From assembly GCF_002078875.1 (NCBI RefSeq), contig NC_034414.1:18887883-18951882 (forward strand): a stretch of 64,000 nucleotides of DNA. Direction: 5' to 3'. The notes under the pieces were generated by a model that was not told the origin of the DNA, made no database searches, and saw nothing but the letters and a program-made list of their open reading frames with translations. Numbering within the stretch: the first letter of the stretch is position 1; each line of letters begins with the position of its first letter. Below are positions 44,400-57,808 of the stretch, piece by piece. Made by a program: the position numbers and the translations under genes. This DNA is from Numida meleagris. Taxonomy: Eukaryota; Chordata; Aves; Galliformes; Numididae.

Positions 44400-44575
44400 A
44401 CCTGGTGGGAAGGCAGGGCCAACCCAGGGGAGCTCAGGTGCATGCGATGCATCTGAATGACCGGAAGGGCTGGAGCCAGGACCCACCCCTTCCCAGACCT
44501 CATTTAAGGGTTGGCAGTGGAAGCAAAGGTATCTTGCTGGAGATGCTTGTATACCTGAGGCCTTCTCAAGGTAAG
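44400..44575 (+). promoter_or_regulatory. LTR- or promoter-like block with splice-donor end
   Basis: GC-richer 170-bp block with a near-palindrome (aggtgcatgcgatgcatct, 44436-44454) and a catttaagg TATA-like word at 44501-44509. About 60 bp later it ends in tctcaag|gtaagt with the donor at 44571. The order resembles a promoter plus short first exon, as in a retroviral LTR or a non-coding first exon. No LTR partner was found, so the identity is open. Confidence 0.35.
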
Positions 44576-44853
44576 TGGATTTTTTTTTTCCTTCATTTCT
44601 GTGTCTATGGCTGCTGTATTTGAGTATCTTTTCACTTGCTGTAGCCTAGGATTTTGCTACTCTGCTGTTATTGCTGTGCTTTCCATTGTGTTATGGCACT
44701 ACAATAGCATATGCTGAGCTGTAGCTGGTTTTCAGTCTGTTAAGAAGGTATGGGTTGTCCATATTCTTGTCTCAGTAATCCTAGGGCGGGTACTACTGAC
44801 TAGAGTCCGTTAGTGATGATACAATTAATAACATGTTTAAGCAAGGCTGCTCT

Positions 44854-44900
44854 GACATTTCATGGAATGTGCAGAAATTTCTGGGATGTCTATCTGGAAA
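44854..44900 (+). repeat. Direct repeat, copy D
   Basis: Partner of 43624-43672 on the same strand about 1.23 kb away. It shares gcagaaatttctggga and tctatctg, with scattered transitions. Confidence 0.7.
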
Positions 44901-47686
44901 CTCCACTATATCCTAGAGACTTGCTCCACCAAACATGGTAGGGTTGCAGATCAATGGAAATACCGACAGTCTGTTTGGCATTAGGTGGAATGATCATTGC
45001 ATGTTAAATATCTGCATGCTGCACATCTTTGACTCTAAAAGTTTTTTGTGAGAGGTTGAATGTTTTAACGTTGGAATCAAAACTGATGGCATAAAGAAAT
45101 ATTGAGGAAAAACAAAGACTAGAGCCTTGGTGGTGAAGACTGGGCAGCACTCAGGCTTTTTGAGCTTGAATCTAGCAATAGGTGTTGATGCTCACAGTTG
45201 TAGATACTTTAGAAAGGAAGTATTGGTTCTTTAGCTGGTACAGCTGCATGATTTTGACCTCTCTGTAGTGAAGTCTGCTTTGCTGGATTCATTTTGGTGG
45301 AGAAGAGGCTTTGCATATGTTTTAATTCCTGCACTAGGGTGTACCACACTAGAGGAGAACTTGTTGCTTTTTCTTCTGCCTGTTGGCCCCTCTTGCTTGA
45401 CAGAAAGGAAGTAGGGCCATGGACTTCCTGTAGGCATTGGTCTCCTAGGTCGCAATCCATCTTACCAGGATGAGGAAACTTTTCTACTTTTAGCCCCCAT
45501 TCTTATTCTAATGGCTTAACCACTCAACCGCCTCCCAGTTTTAGATACTATGAATGGGCAGCTGCTCCATTTAACAACAAGATGTGGAATAGGAAATAAA
45601 TGAAAGAATGAGTCATTTTCTCATATCCACAGAAGTAAGGGTCAGAATGCTTACACAATTTTCTGCCCTTTTTTTTTAAGGGAAGAAAAGCCAGGGGTGT
45701 GTCTCTAACCTTTAAAATATGATGGGAATTCCCCCTACAGACTTAACTCAGGGGAGTTAAGGAACAATGGTACTGATCAGAGACAGCTTAGGGGTTGGAA
45801 AGCAATAGCAGTGATCAAATCAGCACTATAAAAATGATCACCCTTTAAGGGAAAAAAAAACCTTCCATTTGTTGACAGGGCCTGTAAAAACCTCTACAAG
45901 GTAAGAAAGAAATGTCTGTTTCTCTGAGAAGCCTAAGTAGTTAATGTTCATGTAGAGGTCTATGCAAGAGACTTCCAGATTTGTATGGAAGTGATCATGC
46001 CTTAGGATCTCAAATTTTTTCTGATCTGGAAACTATCACCTATATATTCCTTATTTAGTGCTCCCTGAAATGTTTTTTTCATCTTTAACTGAAAGCTGTA
46101 GGAAGTAAGGAAGGTTGTTTTGAAGGCATGCACATACACACTAGATTCCTTTTTTAACAAATATCTGTGTCTTTGGACAATATATTTAATCATTTCTAAG
46201 GTGGGGTCAACTTTCCTTTCCTATTCACAAGAGCCTAAAAGAACCTCATTCACAGAAATTGTGCTTTAAGTAAATGTGAAAAGTTATACCTGTCTTCACA
46301 CCTTGTATAATCTGCAGCTTTGATAGCTTGAGGTGTCTCCTTTTATTGAAGGTCAGTGCCCTAAGTATAGGGCTGTAAAGCAATCCTTATGCTTTGGCTC
46401 AGGGAATTATTGCAGCTTAATGAATTAGTGCGTGCAGTTTAAAATCTCCTCAGACTGAATAAATGAACAGTGAGGTACAGCATGGCTGACTCGTAAGCAA
46501 TGAGAGACATGGGGTTCTTGGGCAGACAGAGAATGTCAGATTCTGTGTCCTGGATGAGCGCTGTACTCACAGGACTGAAAGGCAGTTTGCCCTGCAGCAG
46601 GCTTGGCTGAAGTCTTATCTGAGCCATGCTCTGGAGATGTTGGTGTGTGTCGATGCCTCCAGCATGGTGGGTGAGGAAGGGTGGATCCCTAATTCCTATT
46701 GAGGCTAAGTGTTGTACTGGGAGCCTGGCATTTTGGTAGCTGGAAAGTATAGTCATCCAAAATGAGGATTTCGGATATATTTTTAGTAACATCTGAGCTC
46801 TTCTCTTCTGGGCAGCATTATATGATTTTATGGTAGTCACTTCACAAAGATTCTGAATGGAAGGTGCTGTATGATCAAATTATGAGTAGCTTTTAAAGGC
46901 AAGTACAAGGATGGAGAGCCTGGCGCAGGCCACATCTCTTATCCTGAATCTACCAAGGCAGAACAAAGCAGGGGAAAGGGCAGCAGATATATCTTATGAA
47001 GGGGAAGCCCTGCAGAAAGCACCCAGACAATCCTGAGTGTTGTGAAAAATAAATTCCCCTCTTCACTCTTACAAGCAATCAGCTGATGCTATAAGCCATA
47101 AGGTTCAAAAACACTTACTGCTGTCTTTCTTTGCATAACTGCAGTAGCTCATCATGCTGCTGCAGCTGCTGAAGCCCAGCTGCTCCTTTAGCATTGTGAC
47201 AACCTCCTGCAGCAGCAAATTCCACTGAAAGCCGTAACCCTTCTTTTTAGGGATCACTGTTGATCATCCTCATTTTTAAGATACATCTTGAAGGCAATAT
47301 CCTATTAATGTAGCAGCAGTGAAGCTGAGCCTTTTCCACCCCTGTGTGTTTTCCCCCTCTACTCCTCACTGAAGCCCACTGAGTAATAGAGCCTCTTATA
47401 GAGCTCTTGTGTGTCAGGCCCTAACCTCCTGCTGTTGCCTCCAAGCATGGCAATCCAATGTAGTGGTTGTTTAACCCACAAGAATGAACAGCGTTTGCTC
47501 AGGTATTGCTCCTTTAGTGTCAGATCCTTCATTTTCTATGACTACTTTGCTCATGAGCATTCAGGTCCAGTGACACAACCTGCAAAGCTAAAATCAGCTG
47601 CCATGGATGTGATCAGCCTTGCACAGTGCTGGTGTGCAAGCTCCCTGCTCTCTTTGCAAGTCATGAGAAGCAGCTGGAAGAGCTGT

Positions 47687-47700
47687 AAAAAAAAAAAAAA
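47687..47700 (+). repeat. Poly(A) run, 14 bases
   Basis: Uninterrupted A14. I see no retroposed gene upstream of it, although the tract alone could mark an old retroposon tail. Confidence 0.85.
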
Positions 47701-50700
47701 CTCCCAGCTGCACTATCACTCACAGCCTCAGGTTTAACCAAAAGGTCAATGTGGTTCTCAAGTGAGAAACTTTAGATTAAAATATAAACAAATGAGTGAG
47801 AAATGGTGCCAAGCTTGGAGGGATTAAGGGATTCAATGAAAGATGAAACTTCAAAAAGTGTTTGAGCCTGTTTCTTAATCCTTGAAACTCAAAGGCACAT
47901 TAAAGTAACCTCTTGCTACACACCTGTGCGTGCCTTTGTCACTGCCTGCAAAGGCAGCATGCTTAGATTTTTTGCAAAAGTGGGCATCTCTCAACAAAAT
48001 AGCTGTACACAGTTCCAGCTAAATGAACTCTTTTCTGTGTAAGAGAAGGACAAATTCCCTTGATACCAGTCTAACCTTATGAAGAGTTGTTGGTGACGAC
48101 AGGCACATGAATCATAAAAAAGAAGTACTCATGATAACTTTAGCTGGAAAATGTGGTTGTGAGAATGATTGAATCCTGCAAGATGCCATGCTGCCATGGA
48201 GACATGTAAGTGGATAGGACTAACCAAGTAACAAGTTGGGTTTTTATAAATTTGTTATCTTCAGTGGTACATAAAGTGTTCAATCTTCTTGATTGAAGTG
48301 TTCGGAGCATATGGATGGGAACAGAGTAATGCTGCTTCTGCTCAAATGAGCTTTTCTAGGTGGTGGGTCAGAGAGGCAGGCCTCTTTCCATGGGAAGAGT
48401 TTCTTCTCTCTAAATTGTTATACCATTAATATTACACACTGGTTTCTTAGAAGAGAGCATTGCTTCAATAGTCCTTTCAAACCATGGTCTGTAATATTAG
48501 TGGGGTACTGAGGTTCCATGGGTCAAAGCGAAGAGGGGCTTGAAGCATAGCCCAGGGACTAAAGGAAGCAGCGACAGGGACCTCGGCTTGACTTCCTGTC
48601 CTGCCATGGATTTCCTTGGAGAAATATGCACACCTGGACTTTAGTTTCAGTTCAGTCCTGAAAACAGGTATAGCAGTATGTCCTTCTGTACAGGAGTGCA
48701 GTATGTTTCTATCACGATATGCAAGGACCATCTGATCCTCTCCTAGTGCTTCACCATGTTGACTTTATCCTTCAAATGACCTTGTAAGCTCTCAGTGCCA
48801 CAGCCAGATGAAATTAAGCCTTACCTAGGCGGTTTCCAGAAAGAAATGAAAACTTCTGTCTGTTTTTCAGGCACTTTGGGCAGAACAGAAAGCTTAATGC
48901 TGCCAATGTTGTTGGCTTGAAAAATGCTTTTGACATTTCAGGAATTAGGCTCGAAGGATTAGTGAATAAATGGCACATTGTTGTGTATGAAGAATAATCT
49001 TTAACCCTTCACACTTCTCAAAATGCATGTGCCTTATTGGGATGGACAGAGAAGAGATGTTGGGGAGGGGATATCTGGACTTCCTGTCATCATTACAAGT
49101 TTATATTTACATTTGAACTTAACATCTACAGTTTTCCCACTACATTTTCTTAAGTAATTGAGTACTGGAGAAAGGACTGCAGGACTAGGCATGCTGCAAA
49201 GCTTTGTGTGCATGACAGGGAGTGGATCAGAGGAAGTGTTAACTTGCTGAGTTTGTGTTCCACTTTACAATGGGCAGGTGGGAAACTGGCTTTCTGGCAA
49301 CTACTGCAACCAGATAAACATCCTTGAAAGATTAGCACTGTGGTGCTGCTCAGGATTTTGCAAAGGCAGCAGAGAAGCCAGCCCTTGCCTTAGCTTAGGG
49401 GCTGGGCAGTAAATTTTTGTTAGGAAATCTATGATTTATAATAATGACCTTTCTCTCTCTTTCAGCAGCATATTTCTGTTCTTCAAGGAAACCATTAGTT
49501 TACCTTTTTGTAGTGTTCTACACTGGAAGATCTGCAGGCTTAGTTTTTTAATCCTACCGCATCAAACCATTTTTTCCATGTAAAGCTACTTTAAAGAAGT
49601 TGTTTAAGAACCGATTGGTGTTTTTTTTTTCTATTGTTTTTCTCTGTCCAAGTACTTTGAAATTTTAATGTATTTAAGGGATTGTTTTGGTGAGACTTAG
49701 CTAGCTATTCTGTGAGATATAGGAAATGCTTACTGTCACAGAACTCCACTGGAGATGAGGGCAAGAAGTGAAGGTTGCTATCACACCATTTTAGGACTGA
49801 GGAATAATTGAGAAAATCAAATTAGCTCAGTGTGTGAGGCATTGCTTGCTAATGAGGACATCATCCTTAGAAATGGAGCCTGGGAACTGTGTTTCTGGTC
49901 AAAGAGCAGAGTGGGAGGATAAGAAAGGGAGCAGGGTCTGTGGAGAAGCACAGGTATAGAACCATACATGGGCAGAGGGAAAAGTGACAGGAGACACAGT
50001 AAGATCTGCCTAGAAACCCCAGGCATTGCAGGTCTATCCCAGTGCTGGGTCAGTGTTTGCCAACAGCAATCACATGTTTGGCCATCTCATGTCCAGTTAG
50101 TCACCAGATTTGATTTGGTCTTGTTTAACAGATCTGTAAGGATCAGAACACAACTATGTGACTACAGCACTGCAAAAATATGATGGAAGATGAATTGAAA
50201 GGTAGAGTAGTACAGACTGTTTTTGCGAGTAGGAAAGTTAAACATAATCTTCTTACAGGCTCTTTGGGATTAAGCTATAGTGATTTAGGGCTACATGATA
50301 GCACTGAATTAGAAGTCTAACATACTTTAGTGCATATACTTTGACTTCACACACTTAACTGATTCACTTCCACTTTCCTGGATAGGTAGATCCCAGTCTA
50401 AGGAAGCTGGGGAGCTGAACTGTGAGCTAGGAAATCTCATGTTAGTTTCTGTAATCACTGCTATGTTTTTCTGTATGTATGGGCCTCAGCTAGGATCATG
50501 ACATAGTATACACCTCCTGTGATTACTCCTGTTAGTTTTCCCTTACGTTGGCTTACAGGTCTCTTCCAAAGCAACTTTTAGCAGAGAAGTTTAGAAGGCA
50601 CGTCCTTACTTCATATCAGTTCCATTTACAACACTGAAATATTTTCAGGTCTTAACATGCTTGGGCTGTACCAAGGCCAAGTCAGATAGTAATCAGTTGT

Positions 50701-52041
50701 CATGCTTTGAGAACATTTGCTTGTAATGTGTTTCTATCACATTTCTGTGAAGGAGGAGCTGCAGGTGAGGTGGCTGGGGAGGGCAGACACAGGGAGCAAA
50801 GGAGAATTGATTTCCTCTGTGTGCATAGAAAATGAGGAAGGTGTCTTTGTTCACCTTTCCTGTTGAAGTTTGGAGTGTTGTTTTCAAAGCTTCAACTTTG
50901 TTTCATCTCTGAGCCTGCCTCAGAACATCATTAGAGGTCCTGTAGGTTGGACACCTCTTTTGGGATGAGGATACACTTGTTATCAGAGAGTGCTTTTTCT
51001 GTGGTCAGTAATGGAAGCTTTACAGCCACAAGGACCATTCATTCTTCTTGCTTCATTGTTTAATCAGTTTTTCATATAATTCTTTGTGCTATTTCTTTTT
51101 TTCATGTAAACCTGTAAACATTGTCTCTTTGAGAGGAATCTCCAGCATTGTATGGATTTTTAATAGTCACTTCAGTTTTCAAAGAGGAATGGTCCCTTTA
51201 TTAATTTAGTTTCCCTGGAAGAAGTCTTCAGTGCCGAAGCTGATAGCAGTCCTTCCTCACCATGGCACCTGATGAAGTAAATTTTCAAGTGTAATTTCCA
51301 TTAAGATAAATTAAAACCTTTAAGACACATGCATGGTTAATTAGAAGAAGGTAGGTAGCATCTAGGTGTTTCATCTCATCACAATAGTATTCTGGAAGGG
51401 ATACAGGAGCAACCCATATGCAATGATATTTAGAGGTGAATGATGAGAAACCTCAGCATAAACCATGTTTGGGTAGTACAGTTTGCTTGCATGGGTTAAT
51501 AGTATCACTTAAAACAAGAATAAAAGATGGAGGAAACTTTTCAATGGTGAAGCCATTTTATGCTCATTCAAGCTCCTGTGAAGTGTTCTAGAGCCCCAGG
51601 AACTGCTGTATATCTTTCACAGTTTGAATATGTTTCCACTGAATTTCTGTTCAGAATTTATATATTTGCATTGAGTACTTCATAAAGTGAAACTCTGTTC
51701 TGAAATTTGCTACACATCTGTATCAATCACTTACAGCATCAGTTGGCTGCCTTCAGTAACCTTATATAGGAGACATACAATCATTTTGCAATCATCCCTC
51801 TTGTTAGCTCATTAGGAAAGCAACCAAGAAAACAAAAAAAAAGCATGATCAAGGAAGGAATTATGTCATCAGTCACTGAAAAGCCTCCAACTCACTTCAA
51901 GCAGAAAACTTTCAATAAGGTATGCAACTACCAAGTAGTCCCTAGACCATACAATGGTTACATACAAATCTCACAGTCTTTGTAGTTTTAAACCAGGTCA
52001 TAATTGATCTTTAACTTATGAAACCTTTTTGTGTGACAGCA

Positions 52042-52072
52042 GAGTGTGTGTGTGTGGGGGGCGGGGGGGGGA
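52042..52072 (+). repeat. (GT)n followed by G-run simple repeat
   Basis: agtgtgtgtgtgtg, then six G, one C and nine G. It is G-quadruplex prone and likely length-variable. Confidence 0.9.
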
Positions 52073-53030
52073 AGTGTTGTTTAAAGTCTAATTCCATGAA
52101 TACAAACCAAAATACAGAAGGGGGAAAGAAAAGTCTTGAAGGACACAGGAATTTCTGGAACTCACAGTGGTGTTTGAGGGAACAAGATGCATACACTAAA
52201 CGTACCTCTCAGTCACTGTAATGTTGAGTAAAGATTACTTCCTCTCTTGTGGCATATGTACCAGAGAATCTCTCATCATCTGAGCTCACCCCAGTTCTTA
52301 TTGGTACCCTGATCGCTAGGCAAGTGGTATGGGGTGGCTTACTTCCATAACATCTGTCAGACATGGATTTTATAGTGAACTGTGCTTTTATTTTACACTC
52401 AGGTTTTCTTGTCAAGGGAAATAATTGGTTCACTTCAAGTGGGTGTGTGGCAGGCCTGGGGACCAGGCTGAAACAATGAGCAGGTTGGACTGATAAAACA
52501 GTTAGGCCCTGCAAGTCCATGCTTCCCTTCATAGTGAGTCCAGGCCTCAGTTCACAACTCAAGCTGGAATCTTCTCTGCAGAGTCTGCACTTGCTGTTTG
52601 GTGGACAAAGTGGAGGCTACGTGGGCAGGTATACATTGCCTTTCCAAGCAGGTAGGAGCTGTCAGTGAGGAATGTGGCTTATGGGCTAAACTCCCTCTTT
52701 ATGGCTCCTCTTTAAGAAGCAAGATCCAAGTTCGTAGGCAGAGGTTAGGAGATTTTTTTCAGATACTAGGCACTGCATTTTCTGATAAGCATTTGCATGC
52801 AGCGCTGGTGAGGAATCTGCCAGAGCAGCATTTTTTCCACCAGAAATCTCCCTTTTGTTTAAAAAAAAACTTGAATATTTTTTGAGAAGACATTTACTAC
52901 GTTGAATATATATTACTGGAAATGACATTCTTGATCAAATCAGACAGTAAGGAACTGCTTGGTTCAAGTGTGTGAAGCTCAAAACTATGTGACAATACTG
53001 AGATGCATATACACTTCTTAAAGCAAACAA

Positions 53031-53180
53031 TCATAGAATCATTAAGACTGGAAAAGACAACTAAGATCGTCTAGTCCAGCCATCAACCCATCACCACCGT
53101 ACCACTAAACCATGTCCCTCAGTGCCACATCTACATAGTTCTTGAATGTCTCCAGGGACAAACAGTGTCCTGGGTAGCAC
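53031..53180 (-). mobile_element. CR1 3'-end fragment
   Basis: Reverse-complement CR1 tail: tcatagaatcattaagactg, tctagtccagccatcaaccc, catgtccctcagtgccacat, and gaatgtctccagggaca. About 150 bp, with a small deletion before ctgggtagc. Confidence 0.92.
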
Positions 53181-56100
53181 TCAAGTTAGGAAAGTATTCC
53201 ATCCAATGAAGTGATTTGCATGTTCTGTCAGTTTAAAAAAAAAAAAAGCAAACATTTTGATTCAGTACTGAAGGAATACGCAAGTGCAGAAGAAACTTCC
53301 CTACAATGGATTGAAGGGCAGACTTTAAAAGAATGCAGATATCTGTTGTCTGAATGGTGTGCACACATCTGTTTCCTTGTGCAATTGCTGCTATTGTGTA
53401 AGCGGTTTCCAGTGTGGTAAACAGTAGAGGCAAGGCAGTGAGATAGCTCACCCAAGCAGTTATTTATTTCAGCTGTCAATGCAATTTTGATGACTGCATT
53501 TGCACAAAGATGTGATACTGTATGTCCAGTCTTGGATATCCTTAACATTTATCATCACATTCAACGGGGGTAGCAGCAGTAGTCATCTCATCAAAGACAA
53601 ACATAATAAACTCTATTTGCCCATGTATTTTCTATGTGACATTTGATTATTCCCAGAAGAGTATTAATCCTCTCCTTCCAGCTGGTTTGCAAGGGCTATA
53701 GGAGTGATTGCTATTTCCTGGTCTCCCCTGAGTAACTTGTATCTTAATTCATTAGCAAGGCGAGCAAAAATAAAATTGCATGGAAGAAACCACTTTACAC
53801 AAACTTGAATTGTCTCCCACTAAATTACACAATTCTGTGCTTGACATCTTATATGCTCCATTAGTGCAAGGTAGTGAAATACTGTTCAGATCAGATAGAG
53901 GAAAAGAACTTGTGACCCCATTTTAAGGGGGGGAAAAAAAAAAAGGCTCAGCACAGACTAATTCTAATGTCATTCCCACAGCTGCTGATTCTGGAGTTTC
54001 TCTTCAGGTGTCTCCTGGATCTTGCCTACTACAGAAACATTAAATGATGCTTGCTGACCTAATATTCTTAAATTCTAAGAGATCTCAATTCCAAATTACA
54101 GAATTATTGGAATTGACTCTGGACCTGAGCTGTAATTCATCAGGTTCATTCTGAATGTCACACTTAATTCATTAGAATTAAGAAGAATTAATTGCGTACC
54201 ACACAAGCTCAGATGCTTGGCCTGTTTCTGCTGTTATGCTGTTGTTGTAAAAGCACTCTGCAAACACTGGACTGAGATACATTCATTGTGAAGCAATCAT
54301 ATGAATTAATGCACGTTTGGCATTTCTTTTCAGCCTTGTTTCCTCAAATGCATGTGCACATGTAAAATGCATGTATATCACTCCCGCCTGTCTTCTCATG
54401 TATTCTGAAGCTATCAGCCAATTTTAACTAAATTTGATGCTAAAACAGCAGTTCTAAGGACACCAGAGGTTCTATGGATATGGTCAGGCAAGGATTTCTT
54501 GGTCTTGCTCCTTATGAAGATACTCCTGACTTCCCCTTTTCAAGAAATTCATTGCTTTCCCAAATGAAGATGGGACTTCTCTGACTAGGGAGAGGAAGAA
54601 TGCTAAAAGCCTTATGAAGACAGTCTTGGGGATGCATTTGTGACAGGAAACAGTGCATGTGTACAGGCTGGTATAGACCAGCAACAGATTGAGTCTAGTT
54701 AACTTGGATTTTTGAAATTAAGGTAAAACCTCAATGATTTATTTTTGGAGGCATGCCACGCTTGGACCTGATTCTGACTGGGAATTTAAACCCAAACCAT
54801 CCTTATCCTCTGAGCTTCCCAGACTCATTTTCATCAGTGTGATCCTTACGTGATGGGTCTTGCAGATAGCATATGCCAAGTGAGACAGATCTGATTCTGT
54901 GAAGAATAACTCGGGTGTGCGAAGTTGGAGTGGGAGAACTATAGTGTTCCTTCATTCTTTGCAAGACGGTGACTGTGAAGAGCAGAATCACTGCTTTCAG
55001 TTTGGGCTTGTTCTCCACCAGATGGTGCTCTTCCCCTTGTCCTGAGGTTGTTTCCGTTCAATCTCCGTCAATTAATACCTCGGTGTTGCCCCTCTGCACT
55101 TCTTTGCCTGTCTCTACCAGCACTGCTGTGCTCCTGTGTGCGCTGTGCTGGGTGGACTGCCTTTAGCTCTGCTTTTGCAGTCCGACCTGCAGCTGTGCAT
55201 GAGTGCCTTACAGGAAGTTTGGAGGCTGGAATTTCTTCAAAACCTTATGCTTCATTGTGAAACTGCAATATTGCAACTGAGTCGATCATGTTGCGTCAAT
55301 ACCTCCCAATCCTTTGTAACTGCCATATGCGCTCACCTGTACAGCACTGCCTGAGACAAGCAAACTGAGAAATGAAGTGCATTTCCACACACCTGCACGA
55401 CTGTTAGAGGTCACAATGAATGAATCAAGCATGGGATTGTGACCTGCCATGGAATGTGTTAGCTCTTTGGAAATCACTTATTGGTTTCTCCAGACTAGGT
55501 CTAGATCACTGTAAACAAGTGGATGACATACCAAATTAAAAACAAAGGCTGAGTCACACAGGAAACCCATCTGATTTTACAGAGTCTGCCTCCTGCAATC
55601 TCCAGAGTACTTGCTGCCCTGGCCTTAGCAGTGCTGTGGATGCTGGCTCTGCCACTTGCTGAGGGCAAGCACTGACCTTGTGCTGCCCACAGCCTTGGCC
55701 CTGTCCTTCCCAGAGCAGCTGACAGGGAGCTCTGGCAGCTCCTGCTTCCATCTAGTGCCAGGAAGACAGCCAACAAAGGAAGTTGTAAAGATCTTGCTAT
55801 CTCTATGAAAAGCTATAAAAACTATAAAAAGTTAACGGCATCCCATGACACACTCTCTCACATTAGATGTAGGGAGTCATGCTGCTCTGAACAATAAAGT
55901 GACAGGTCTGCAAGGAAGCTGACTGACCCTGGCACCTGACAAGCCCAAGGGCACCAGAACACGGTGGGGCCATGGAGGCAGCCACAGCCCTGTCCTTCAG
56001 CTGTGAGCATCCCCAGCCTGCCTACTGCTCTCCACAGCCCTCAACCTCATCCTTCTCCATCAAGCTCATGTTAAAAAAACTCATGAAATAATAAAGAATA

Positions 56101-57539
56101 TATTTTTTTCTAAGGTTTTTCCTCTTTCTCCTCTCCATATATATATTTAACTGCTATCAGTCTTCAGCCAACCTCCAGCCACCTGCAATAGTGTATTATT
56201 GGGGGTGTTAAGGAGATGCACCTGCTAAGCGGCTCAATGATTAACCCACTGTCAGGAAGAGACGGGTGTGGGTTCAAACACTTTTTGTTTAAATAGATGG
56301 TGGGAAGGGAGAGTCTCTTTCCTAAAGGACTCACATGCTTTGCTTTGCTAGCATGACCAAGATGGGAGGGAGGCAGGTAAGATTGTAGCTGCAGAGTTAG
56401 ATTTTTCTGTTGGAACTTCTTAAGGTATTTTATGAGGCTAGGAATTATTACTCCCCTGTTCACCTCTTCATGAAGCAAAACAGGCACTTGCCCAAGGCAG
56501 ACAGTGAGTCAGTGGCAATGTTCAATAGGTATGCCTGGGATTTAGACTGCAACTTTACAGTGCTAGTTTGGCATTCTGTAACAACACTGAAATCCAGAGG
56601 GGGAAAGAAAAATATGTTGAGACCAAATGACTAACAGTCCAAAGATATATAACTACATCCTATCTTCTCTCATTTAAATTACTTATATGATGCTGTAGAA
56701 ATCTAATTTACTTGCAGGTTTTTTCTGTTTATTTTCCTCACTGACAAACCATTGAGTCCTATAAGTAGCTACTCCACAGGTTGTCTGCGTGCAGGAATGG
56801 AGGCTAGTCACATGGATCTTGAAAGCAGTCCTATTCTTAATATCCTCTGATGCTTTAGAGATGCATCAGTTCATGTTATCTGTTTTGAGATACTATTATT
56901 CAAATGCCTATGTGCTATAATTTTCGTGCACAAATCCACTCTTCAGGGAAAAAGAAGAAAAAAAAAATATACTCCTATGGCTCTTACTGTAGTGGTATAG
57001 CCATTGCATCTTTGTGCCAAGGATTCCTAAAGTATTAATGATAGAAAATTCAGTGACTCAAGATCAGCCTGTTACTGAAAACACAATTCAGTTTGGTCTT
57101 TTCCTACCTAACAGTTTGTCTTTCTTTTAAAACTAAGCTGTCGGAGTGGACTTCTCATTAGCTTCTCTCTGGCTACCTTACAGGTAGCATGCCTTTATAA
57201 ATGAAGGAAAATTATTGGAAGAATTTAAGCTCTCATTTGCTCCACTAGCAAGAGGAAAGACTTCAGAGAACTTGTGGCTAAATTGCTTCATTCTCTCCCA
57301 TTCAGAGCTGCTTGGCTCAACCCACACTGGGAATGATTTCTGGGAGGTGACCCAACAGTACTCTGGAGTGTGAAAATTGATTTGGAAACAGAATTCTGAT
57401 GAGGATGAGACAGTGGGGCTGTGGGAAATGCTTACTCATGATGCAGAAATGCAAATTCATAATAAATTGTGAGTGCAGGCGAATTAATCCAGTGAAGAAT
57501 GCTTTTTATCTTGTCAAGAGAGGCTAACAGTTTGAAACT
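53181..57539. other. Intergenic DNA, no gene seen
   Basis: It holds an A13 run at 53235-53247, a G/A homopolymer pair at ~53928-53944, AT-rich aattc/gaatt-dense sequence at ~54060-54200, and a GC-richer stretch at ~55570-56060. No exon was recognised. Confidence 0.5.
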
Positions 57540-57808
57540 GTGCTGTCTGGTGACAAGCCTAGGGTAATAGGCACAAACTAGAACACAAAGTTCCATCAGA
57601 AGGTGAGAAAACTTCTTTACCGGGAGGCTGGCAGAGCACTGGAACAGGCTGCCCAGAAAGGCTGTGGAGCCTCCTTCGCTGGAGATATTCGAAACCTGCC
57701 TGGACGCTTTCCTGTGTGACCTACTATATAAGGAACTTGCTTTAGCAGGGGATTGGACTAGGTGGTCTCCAGTGGTCCCTTCCAAATTCCTATGGCTCTG
57801 TGATTCTC
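57540..57808 (+). mobile_element. CR1 3'-end fragment
   Basis: Plus-strand CR1 tail: ggcacaaactagaacacaaa, gttccatcagaaggtgag, aaaacttctttaccgg, agagcactggaacaggctgc, a cttcgctggagatattcgaa block, tttagcaggggattggacta, and ctctgtgattctctg. About 270 bp and one of the better preserved tails here. The minus-strand 146-codon frame over it is an antisense shadow. Confidence 0.95.

Larger units (their letters stand above)
41541..53030. other. Gene-poor flank with several unidentified repeats
   Basis: No coding exon was recognised in 11.5 kb. It contains two pairs of diverged direct repeats (42821/43462 and 43624/44854), an LTR- or promoter-like block at 44400-44575, an A14 run (47687-47700) and a GT/G-rich repeat (52042-52072). 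The longest frame is 133 codons at 46439-46840 minus and has no known motif. Confidence 0.5.

Noticed and set aside
46439..46840. 133-codon minus-strand open frame
   Set aside because: It has no recognisable domain, no splice context and no matching neighbour, and its length is within what chance gives in 64 kb. Not reported as a gene.
52209..52562. 117-codon minus-strand frame
   Set aside because: No motif or splice structure; treated as chance.
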